From Myxococcales bacterium (GTDB lineage Bacteria; Myxococcota_A; Polyangia; Fen-1088): a stretch of 46,790 bases of DNA. Positions 25,923 through 33,067 of the stretch are shown here, in pieces (the first letter of the stretch is position 1; every line of letters starts with the position of its first letter). The notes beneath the pieces are model-generated. The model ran no database searches. It was not told the origin of the DNA and saw only the letters and a list, made by a program, of their open reading frames with translations. The stretch lies in the NCBI GenBank assembly GCA_003157775.1, contig PMKP01000130.1:1767-48556 (forward strand), read 5' to 3'. The translations under genes were made by a program, and so were the position numbers.

Positions 25923-26536
25923 TGGTATGGTCGGCGACCAATGCAGCGGGCGTGCCAGAGACGAGCAAAGCCTAACCACCCAGGATCACGAGTATCCGGG
26001 AGACGGCGAGTCATCTGATCGTCATCGCAATGACGGCCGAAGCGTCGATGCACCGTCAATCAGGTGACAGTCCACCGATTCGTCTGGGAACCTTGCGAGT
26101 TCCCGCGGCCTATCAACGCCAACAAGCAAGCGAGCTTTTCTTGCCGGAATTTCCCTACCTGTGGGTTCGCTTGAGGCAGCGCTCATCAGAGCGACACATG
26201 AAGGAGGTTGAGAGAAGTTTCAGATGCCCAACGCCCATGCAAAGATCGGGATGACACTTAGAATCCGGCCGACAAGCCGGCCCGAGAGCAAGGAGGGCCG
26301 ACTAGCGCCTCCACACCTGCCACCCCTGCCCGCGGCTGCGCCGCGCGCGTCGCCGGACCGGAATGTACTGATGTACTTGAGGACCGGAAGCGCAGGCCCG
26401 ACGCAGCCATCGGGCCGGCCGCGTGGGCGCAGGCGAGCTTTGCTCGCCAAAGCCCGTCGCGGGAGGTGCGAAACCCTTCCAGGGTTCTGCAGTGTATCGT
26501 CGGCCGTCGTCGCCTCGGTGGTTTGAGGGAACTTAG
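25923..26536. other. 614-bp gene-free region upstream of fliA
   Basis: No convincing gene on either strand. It holds the likely promoter of the sigma-28 gene, a hairpin GGGAAC/GTTCCC near 26089-26106, a full anti-Shine-Dalgarno match AAGGAGGT at about 26200-26207 that is not followed by a credible reading frame at normal spacing, a direct repeat GGACCGGAA at 26355-26363 and 26381-26389 enclosing two copies of TGTAC, and double-hairpin repeat copy B. I found no clear sigma-54 promoter. Confidence 0.5.
26423..26490 (+). repeat. Double-hairpin repeat, copy B
   Basis: Second copy of the element at 23483-23555, in direct orientation: GGCGAGC-TTT-GCTCGCC at 26432-26448, the shared spacer TCGCGGGAGG, and AACCCT/AGGGTT at 26472-26486. 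The second stem is shorter than in copy A. It lies 47 bases beyond the stop of the FleQ-like gene. Confidence 0.7.
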
Positions 26537-27856
26537 CTACGCGACTGTTCGTCGGCGGAGTTTTTCCACCAAAGTCGTGCGATTCATTCCCAGCAACTCG
26601 GCTGCACGATTCTTGTTGCCGCCGGTCCTTTGCAGCGCCTGCTCGATCAGACGATCCTCGAGTTGGGCAAGCAGCAGGCGCAGGTCAACCCCGTTCGGGG
26701 GCAAGTCGACCAAGGAGGGCGAAAGGTCGCTCACGTCCGTACGTAGGCTGGCGGGCAAATCATTGACGGTAACCGGTCGGTCCTTGGCCGCCGATACCAG
26801 ACGGTCCACCGTGAGGCCGAGCTGGCGCACGTTTCCCGGCCAAGAGCAAGCTCCCATCCGGACCAAGACCTCGGGCGAGAACGGGGGCACGGTGCGGCCT
26901 CGGCGCGCGTTGGCGGCGCGGCGGAAATGCTCGACCAGGATGGGGATGTCCTCGGGCCGTTCACGTAGCGGAGGGATCTCCATCGGGATGACGTTGAGCC
27001 GGTAGTAGAGCTCTTCTAGGAATTGGCCATCGCGCGCCACCCGCTCCATGTTCTGGGTGGTGGCGGCCACGATTCGCAGACTCCGTCCCGAGGACTGCGA
27101 CAGGCTTCCCCATTCCTTCATCACCCGCAGCAGGCTCATCTGTGCCTCGCGGGAGAGCCGGGCGATGTCGTCGATGAAGAGCGTGCCGCCGAGTGATGCC
27201 AGGACATTGCCCGCAGGTTGCGCCGCGCTGTCCTCGGATCCGGCCGACGCCGGCTCTGCCGCCGTGTCCGGGCTGGTTCCGGGCTGGACCGTGACAAAGG
27301 GGCCCGCCCGGCGCGCGCTGCAGGCGTGGATGAGACGGGCGACGACTTCCTTGCCCGTGCCGTCATCGCCACGGACCAGAACGCTGGCGCCGGAGTCGGC
27401 AGCCTGAGTGATGCGCTCGAGGACCACACGCATGGCGGGGTGGTCGCCGATGAGACACGCCCCGCTGGTTCGTTCGCCCAGGGTGTCGCTGGCTTGGTCC
27501 TGCAGGACGCGCGCGACGATCCCAACCGCTAGGTCATGGTGGAACGGCCGGGGCAGAAACTCGTTCGCGCCTGCGCGAAAGGCCGTGACCACTTCAGCGG
27601 CCGTTCCCTGGCCAGCCAGAGCCACCACCGGTATCCAGGGTTGACATGCCTGCGCGGTGCCTATCACCTGCGCTCCACCGTCGGGGAGGTTCATGTCGAT
27701 GATGCAAAGATCGAAAGGCTCTGCGCGCAGCCTAGCGCGCGCTGCCTCGACGGTGGCAGCCACGACGCCTTCGCCCTCCAGCGACGTTGCGACGTGCTGG
27801 AGGGCTGCTTGTCCGACAGGATCGGCGTCAACCAGAAGGAACCGCTTTGGCATGCC
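26537..27856 (-). CDS. FleQ-like response regulator with degenerate AAA+ domain
   Basis: Predicted 439-residue transcription factor with receiver (1-118), AAA+ (about 132-370) and Fis-type DNA-binding (395-439) domains. The C-terminus (GGNKNRAAELLGMNRTTLVE, then KLRRR) is the form seen in FleQ/FlrA flagellar regulators. The receiver keeps Asp9 and Asp53 but has Arg102 for the conserved Lys and Ala80 for Thr/Ser. Walker A (GDDGTGKE, 162-169) and Walker B (LFIDD) are recognisable. The GAFTGA loop that contacts sigma-54 is missing, replaced by a Ser/Ala/Pro-rich segment (190-220), and the first arginine finger is Leu279. It may therefore act without sigma-54. The start MPKRFLLVD is chosen over an upstream frame. 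Confidence 0.85.
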   Translation of the reverse strand, partial: GMPKRFLLVDADPVGQAALQHVATSLEGEGVVAATVEAARARLRAEPFDLCIIDMNLPDGGAQVIGTAQACQPWIPVVALAGQGTAAEVVTAFRAGANEFLPRPFHHDLAVGIVARVLQDQASDTLGERTSGACLIGDHPAMRVVLERITQAADSGASVLVRGDDGTGKEVVARLIHACSARRAGPFVTVQPGTSPDTAAEPASAGSEDSAAQPAGNVLASLGGTLFIDDIARLSREAQMSLLRVMKEWGSLSQSSGRSLRIVAATTQNMERVARDGQFLEELYYRLNVIPMEIPPLRERPEDIPILVEHFRRAANARRGRTVPPFSPEVLVRMGACSWPGNVRQLGLTVDRLVSAAKDRPVTVNDLPASLRTDVSDLSPSLVDLPPNGVDLRLLLAQLEDRLIEQALQRTGGNKNRAAELLGMNRTTLVEKLRRRTVA

Positions 27857-28088
27857 TTCTCGCAGGTATCGGCGGGAGAGATCCGGGGCTAAAGCCACGG
27901 GCTACCCACCTAGGCTTGGCGCCCAAGAGAGCACATCCATTGCTGAGAAAGCAACAGGGTTTCGCGTCTCAACCCTGCGCTGCGCAGAAGGGGCTCTATT
28001 CCGTCGCGAGACCATCATCGGCGCCTTGACGGAGAGCGTTTGACGACGGAGATTTGCGCCGAAGCAGACCTGGGAGCCAGGCGATCCG

Positions 28089-29993
28089 ATGCCACTTGAG
28101 TTTTCCGAAAAGGCGCGGCAGCAAATCGACCGCTTGCTCACGCGCTATCCCACGCGGCAAGCGACCTTGCTGGGCGTCCTGTACCTGGCACAAGACGAGT
28201 TTGGCTTCTTGTCCGACGAGGCGCTGGAACTAGTCTCACTAACCCTGGACCTCCCGCTTTCGCATGTCTTCGGCGTGGCCACTTTCTACTCCTTGTTTCT
28301 GCGCCAGCCGCCTGCCCGCTACCCACTACACGTGTGCACCAATCTGGGCTGTACCCTGCGCGGTGGTCATGATGTATTGCGCTATCTGGAAAAGCGTCTG
28401 GGCATCACATCCGGCCAGGCCACGCCTGACGGTCTGTTCAGCCTGAGCGAAGAGGACGGGCTCGGCGGTTGCGCGCATGCGCCCACCATGACTTGCGGGC
28501 TGCACCACTACGTCAGCCTCACGCCAGGGAAAGTGGACCGCATCGTGGATGAGTTGCTCCGGCAAGCGAGCGAAGCCAGCTCTTCCCCTTTGTCGTCGCC
28601 GCCTGTGCCAGCGCAAGGCGTGCCCACCCTGCCGGACTGCGGATCGGCGGGTAGCGGGTACCGCGAGACTCCAGGGCTCAAGATTGTGACCAAGAATTTC
28701 GGCGTTCCCGATATTCAGAAGCTCGACGTGTACGTGGCGCAAGGCGGGTGGCAGGCGTTTGGCAAGGCACTCGACATGGGGAGGGAAAAGGTGGTGGAGG
28801 AAGTCAAGAGGTCAAATCTGCGAGGCCGCGGCGGCGCGGGATTTCCCGCCGGAGTCAAGTGGGGTTTTCTGCCCAAAGATGTAGAGCGCGTGTATCTGGT
28901 GTGCAACGGTGACGAGTCCGAACCGGGTACTTTCAAGGACCGGGTGTTGCTGGGGAGCGACCCTCACCTGTTGATCGAGGGGGTAAGCATCTCGGCTTTC
29001 GCCCTCGGCTGCACCCACGCTTTCATCTACATCCGGGGCGAACTCCGGCGCGAGGCGGCCATCGTGCAGGCGGCGGTTGACGAAGCCTACGCGGCAGGGC
29101 GGCTGGGACAGCTGAGGCAAAGCGCGAGCGGTTCCTTCAAGCTAGACATCACCGTGCACCTGGGCGCGGGCGCTTACATTTGTGGCGAAGAAACCGCCAT
29201 GCTGGAGTCGATCGAGGGCAAGCGAGGGTGGCCGCGCAACAAGCCTCCCTTCCCTGCCATCAAAGGTCTTTTCGGCCAGCCCACCGTGGTCAACAACGTG
29301 GAGACCTTGATGAATGTTCCCGACATCGTCACCCACGGTGGGGACTGGTTCGCCAAGGCGGGCATGGGAAAGTCCGGAGGCACCCGCCTGCTGTGCGTGT
29401 CCGGGCATGTGAAGCGGTCCGGCGTGTATGAGTTGCCCATGGGCATCTCGTTTCGCGAGTTGATCTACGACCTGTGCGGCGGGATTCCTCGGGGCCGTGC
29501 CCTGCGCGGGGTGATCCCTGGCGGCAGCTCGATGCCACCGCTCGATGCTACTGAGATCGACGTGCCCATCGAGTTCGACGCGCTGACCACCGATCCGCGC
29601 ATCAAAGACGTGGAGGTGAGACCAGGCGTGCCCTTTGAGATGGGAAGTGGTCGCCGGCTGAAAACCATGGCTGGCTCGGGCGGCGTGGTGGTGTTCGACG
29701 AGAGCACCGACGTAGTGGGACTATGTGCCCGCATCATGCGCTTCTATGCCAACGAGTCCTGCGGGCAGTGCACGCCCTGTCGCGAAGGCACGGGTTGGCT
29801 GGCGCGGGTTTGCACCCGCCTGGCCGAAGGCGAGGGTCGGCCTGGCGACATCGATCTTCTGGCCGATGTGGCCAACGGGATCGCCGGCAATTCCATCTGT
29901 GCCCTGGGCGAAGCGGCTGCCTGGCCCATGCTGGGGTTCCTCACCAAGTTCCGCGCCGACTTCGAAGCCCGGCTGCCCAAGGCGGCCTCATGA
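28089..29993 (+). CDS. nuoE-nuoF: NuoEF fusion, NADH-oxidising subunit of complex I
   Basis: Predicted 634-residue fusion. Residues 1-165 are a NuoE thioredoxin-like domain, 166-200 a Ser/Pro linker, and the rest NuoF. NuoF is intact: RGRGGAGFPAGVKW and CNGDESEPGTFKDR for FMN and NADH, CGEETAMLESIEGKRGWPR, and SCGQCTPCREG plus a distant Cys in NSICALG for the 4Fe-4S cluster N3. In NuoE, Cys83 and Cys88 are present, but the second pair, normally CxxxC, reads Gly124-Leu-Gly-Gly-Cys128, so one 2Fe-2S (N1a) ligand is missing; Cys136 lies nearby. First gene of the operon; nuoJ overlaps its stop (ATGA). The gap 27857-28088 before it holds only divergent promoter sequence. Confidence 0.93.
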   Translation: MPLEFSEKARQQIDRLLTRYPTRQATLLGVLYLAQDEFGFLSDEALELVSLTLDLPLSHVFGVATFYSLFLRQPPARYPLHVCTNLGCTLRGGHDVLRYLEKRLGITSGQATPDGLFSLSEEDGLGGCAHAPTMTCGLHHYVSLTPGKVDRIVDELLRQASEASSSPLSSPPVPAQGVPTLPDCGSAGSGYRETPGLKIVTKNFGVPDIQKLDVYVAQGGWQAFGKALDMGREKVVEEVKRSNLRGRGGAGFPAGVKWGFLPKDVERVYLVCNGDESEPGTFKDRVLLGSDPHLLIEGVSISAFALGCTHAFIYIRGELRREAAIVQAAVDEAYAAGRLGQLRQSASGSFKLDITVHLGAGAYICGEETAMLESIEGKRGWPRNKPPFPAIKGLFGQPTVVNNVETLMNVPDIVTHGGDWFAKAGMGKSGGTRLLCVSGHVKRSGVYELPMGISFRELIYDLCGGIPRGRALRGVIPGGSSMPPLDATEIDVPIEFDALTTDPRIKDVEVRPGVPFEMGSGRRLKTMAGSGGVVVFDESTDVVGLCARIMRFYANESCGQCTPCREGTGWLARVCTRLAEGEGRPGDIDLLADVANGIAGNSICALGEAAAWPMLGFLTKFRADFEARLPKAAS

Positions 29994-30553
29994 ACCTGAC
30001 TGCCCATAGCGCGAGCATGGCGGAGACCATCGCGTTCGCCATCCTGAGCGCCGGTGTTCTCGCAGGCGGCCTGCTGACCATCACCCGGCGCAATCCGGTC
30101 AGCGCCGTGATGTCCTTGGTGCTCACCTTCGCGGCTCTGGCCGGCCTTTTCGCCACCCTGTCGGCGCACTTTCTCGCGGTGTTGCAGATCCTGGTCTACG
30201 CCGGCGCCATCATGGTGCTGTTCGTGTTCGTCGTCATGATGGTGAACCGCGAGGAAAGCACGCCCATCGCCCGGCAGGGGCTCTGCACCCGCGCCGTCGG
30301 CGTGCTGGCGGCCGGCTACGTCTTCTACCGGGTAGCCTGGCTGGTGGGCCACGAGCGCGGCATGCCCTTGCTCGCCGCTTCGGCCACCCCGCCGGTAAAG
30401 GATTTCGGGACCGTCTCGTCGGTAGGGGCCCTGCTCTTCTCGGATTTTCTCTTTCCCTTCGAGGCGATTTCTCTGCTGCTCCTGGTGGCGGTCATAGGCG
30501 GGGTGATGCTCACCCGTCATGTTCGCGAGGACCGCCCGTCCCGGGTTTCCTGA
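29990..30553 (+). CDS. nuoJ: NuoJ, membrane subunit of complex I
   Basis: Predicted 187-residue subunit with five membrane segments. AVLQILVYAGAIMVLFVFVVMM is the conserved third helix of NuoJ with its pi-bulge region, and RRNPVSAVMSLVLTF precedes it. The last helix ends LLLVAVIGGVMLTR. NuoJ takes part in coupling quinone reduction to proton pumping. The ATG overlaps the nuoEF stop, and its own TGA shares a base with the nuoK ATG. Confidence 0.93.
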   Translation: MNLTAHSASMAETIAFAILSAGVLAGGLLTITRRNPVSAVMSLVLTFAALAGLFATLSAHFLAVLQILVYAGAIMVLFVFVVMMVNREESTPIARQGLCTRAVGVLAAGYVFYRVAWLVGHERGMPLLAASATPPVKDFGTVSSVGALLFSDFLFPFEAISLLLLVAVIGGVMLTRHVREDRPSRVS

Positions 30554-30852
30554 TGCCGACCTACGCGTACATTCTGGTCTCGCTGGCCCTGTTCTTCGTG
30601 GGAGCGGCGGGTGTGCTTTTGCGTCGCAACGTCCTCATCGTGCTGATGAGCGTGGAACTGCAGTTGGCGGCCGGCACGCTGGCGCTGCTCAGCTTTTCCC
30701 GGGCGCTCGGCGATCAGAAGGGACATGTGTTCGCCTTTTTCGTGATGGCGTTGGCTGCGGCGGAGGCCGCGGTGGGCTTGGCCATTGTGGTCAGCGTGTT
30801 CCGCACGCGCCGAACCGCGAGCCTGGACGAAGTGAATGGCTTGAAGGGGTAG
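30553..30852 (+). CDS. nuoK: NuoK, membrane subunit of complex I
   Basis: Predicted 99-residue protein with three membrane segments, the standard NuoK length. LRRNVLIVLMSVELQLAA carries the conserved membrane Glu, and HVFAFFVMALAAAEAAVGLA carries the second, both on the proton path. Its start shares one base with the nuoJ stop (TGATG), which implies coupled translation. Confidence 0.95.
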   Translation: MPTYAYILVSLALFFVGAAGVLLRRNVLIVLMSVELQLAAGTLALLSFSRALGDQKGHVFAFFVMALAAAEAAVGLAIVVSVFRTRRTASLDEVNGLKG

Positions 30853-30859
30853 GACGGCG

Positions 30860-33064
30860 ATGCCTTCCGAACTACGCATCATTCCGCTCTTGCCCTTGCT
30901 CGGCGCCGCCTACCTGATCCTGTTTGGCAGGCGCCACAGCCGCAAGGCGGTTCACCGCATCGCTTGCCTGGCGGTGGGTGCTGCCTTCTTGGTTTCGGTC
31001 GATGTGTTCTTCTTCTGGTTTCCCATGCTCGTCCAATCGGATGGGCTGACGGATTTGGTGGGGACATGGTTTGCCAGCGGCGATCTGCAGGTGGACCTGG
31101 CCCTGCGCATGGATGGGCTGTCAGGCCTGATGTGCCTGGTGGTCAGCTTTGTGGGCACGCTGATTCACGTCTACTCGACCGGCTACATGGCCCACGACAA
31201 GGACTACGTGCGCTTCTTCGCGTACCTCAATCTCTTCTGCGGCGCCATGCTGCTCTTGGTTCTGGGTGACAGTCTGCCTGTGATGTTCATTGGCTGGGAG
31301 GGCGTGGGCCTGTGTAGCTACCTGCTCATCGGTTTCTGGTACGGCGAGGCGGCCAATGCCAGCGCGGGCAAGAAGGCATTCATCACCAACCGGGTGGGCG
31401 ACCTGGGTTTCCTCATCGGCATGTTTCTGCTCTTTCGCGCTGCCGGCACGCTCGACATTCCCGTCCTCGTGGACACGGCCCGCGCAGGTAGCCCGACCCT
31501 GACAGCCACCCTGTGGTGGGGACAGCCGGTCGCTTTTTGGGCGGCGCTGTTTCTGTTCATGGGTGCGGTGGGCAAGTCAGCCCAGATCCCGCTTTACGTC
31601 TGGCTGCCTGACGCCATGGCAGGCCCCACCCCCGTCTCCGCGCTGATTCACGCGGCCACTATGGTCACTGCCGGCGTATACATGGTGGCCCGGCTGGGCG
31701 CGCTCTATCTCCTGGCCCCGGCGGCGCTGGCCATCGTGGCGGGCGTTGGCGCACTGACCGCGGTTTTCGCAGCGGTTGTCGCTCTTGGGCAGAACGATTT
31801 CAAGAAGGTGCTGGCCTACTCCACCATCAGTCAGCTTGGTTTCATGTTCGTGGGCGTGGGCACAGGCAACTTCGCGGGCGGTGTTTTCCACCTCTTCACC
31901 CACGCCTTCTTCAAGGCCGGCCTTTTTCTCTGCGCCGGCTCGGTCATGCACGCCATGGCCGGCTCTGGTGACATCTCCCGCATGGGAGGCCTGGCTCACA
32001 AGCTGCCTTGGACGACCTGGGTATTCCGGGTTTGCGGGCTGGCCATTTGCGGGGTGCCGATTTTCTCCGGATTCTTTTCCAAAGACGCGATCGTCGCGCG
32101 CGCCTTCGCCACCGCGGTGTTTGGCCCGCGACTGCACTGGATCGGCCCCACGGTGGGCGCGGGCTTGCTGGCCGCTGCCTTGGGCACGGCATTCTACATG
32201 TCACGGCTCTATTATTTGGTCTTCACAGGTGAATGCCGGGCTGACCTCCACACGCGCGAGCACCTGCACGAATCGCCTGTCGCAATGTTGGGGCCGATGC
32301 TGGTGCTGGGCCTGGGCGCGCTGCTGGCCGGGGTTGTGGGCCTGCCGTCCGCCGTGAGCAGATCGCACGGCGACCTTGTCGGCCATTGGCTGACGGACTC
32401 GGTCGGTCCTGCTCTGGAAGTTTCGTCCGGCCTGCAGTGGCGGGTGATGGCGATTTCGACTGTGATTGCCCTTGCCGGTATCGGCTTGGCTTGGCAGTTC
32501 TTCGGCGGCGGTGTGCGCGAGCCGGCGCGCCGCTTCGTCACAGCGTGGCCGCATCTCACGGCCGCGGTGCGCGGCAAGTTCTTTGTCGACGAGATCTACA
32601 ACTGGCTGGTGGTGCGGCCCCTACGCGGACTGTCGCGGGTGTTCTTCTTGGTCGTCGATCGCATCCTCATCGACCAGCTGCTGGTGGGCGGCTGGACGGT
32701 TCTGGTCGACACGGCCGGGCGGCTCTTGCGCCTGGTGCAGGTGGGTGATGTGCAGCGCTACCTGGCCATTTTCGCCATCGGGCTGGCCGCGCTGGTCTAC
32801 GTGATGGCCCGTCCCGCCGCACCCTCCGAGGTGAAAATCCGCATCGAAGGCCACAGCGCCGTGGTCGAGCTTGGCGATGGCGCCGCGGACAAGCTCGACT
32901 ATGGCTTCGACTTCGATGGCGACGGCCTAGACGATCGTTCCGGCGCGGCTGCCAGCGCGAACTGGGTCTACCCCCAGCCCGGCCACTACCAGTTGCGAGT
33001 TCGCATCACGGATCCGCGGTGGAATACCTCTCGCACGATTGAACGGACGATCGACATCCAGTAG
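30860..33064 (+). CDS. nuoL: NuoL, proton-pumping subunit, with extra PKD-like tail
   Basis: Predicted 734-residue antiporter-like subunit, longer than E. coli NuoL (613). Conserved parts include FIGWEGVGLCSYLLIGFWY with the key Glu, AQIPLYVWLPDAMAGPTPVS with following HAATMVTAG, and NDFKKVLAYSTISQLG with its Lys. The long lateral helix region lies at about 560-640. After the last membrane segment, residues 654-734 (32819-33061) form a soluble domain with DYGFDFDGDGLDDRSG, YPQPGHYQLRVRITDP and a Thr/Ile-rich end, resembling a PKD-type beta sandwich with a calcium-loop-like DxDGDGxxD. Such a tail is absent from textbook NuoL. Confidence 0.92.
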   Translation: MPSELRIIPLLPLLGAAYLILFGRRHSRKAVHRIACLAVGAAFLVSVDVFFFWFPMLVQSDGLTDLVGTWFASGDLQVDLALRMDGLSGLMCLVVSFVGTLIHVYSTGYMAHDKDYVRFFAYLNLFCGAMLLLVLGDSLPVMFIGWEGVGLCSYLLIGFWYGEAANASAGKKAFITNRVGDLGFLIGMFLLFRAAGTLDIPVLVDTARAGSPTLTATLWWGQPVAFWAALFLFMGAVGKSAQIPLYVWLPDAMAGPTPVSALIHAATMVTAGVYMVARLGALYLLAPAALAIVAGVGALTAVFAAVVALGQNDFKKVLAYSTISQLGFMFVGVGTGNFAGGVFHLFTHAFFKAGLFLCAGSVMHAMAGSGDISRMGGLAHKLPWTTWVFRVCGLAICGVPIFSGFFSKDAIVARAFATAVFGPRLHWIGPTVGAGLLAAALGTAFYMSRLYYLVFTGECRADLHTREHLHESPVAMLGPMLVLGLGALLAGVVGLPSAVSRSHGDLVGHWLTDSVGPALEVSSGLQWRVMAISTVIALAGIGLAWQFFGGGVREPARRFVTAWPHLTAAVRGKFFVDEIYNWLVVRPLRGLSRVFFLVVDRILIDQLLVGGWTVLVDTAGRLLRLVQVGDVQRYLAIFAIGLAALVYVMARPAAPSEVKIRIEGHSAVVELGDGAADKLDYGFDFDGDGLDDRSGAAASANWVYPQPGHYQLRVRITDPRWNTSRTIERTIDIQ

Positions 33065-33067
33065 GCC

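Noticed and set aside
26224-26526. 100-codon frame in the fliA upstream region behind an AAGGAGGT sequence
   Set aside because: Spacing to its ATG is about 16 bases, composition is Pro/Arg-rich, and it runs through the double-hairpin repeat.
23560-28088. Possible GEMM-type cyclic dinucleotide riboswitch near the GGDEF gene
   Set aside because: I looked by eye for the conserved ACGCAnAGGGCAAACC-like core in the intergenic regions and did not find it.
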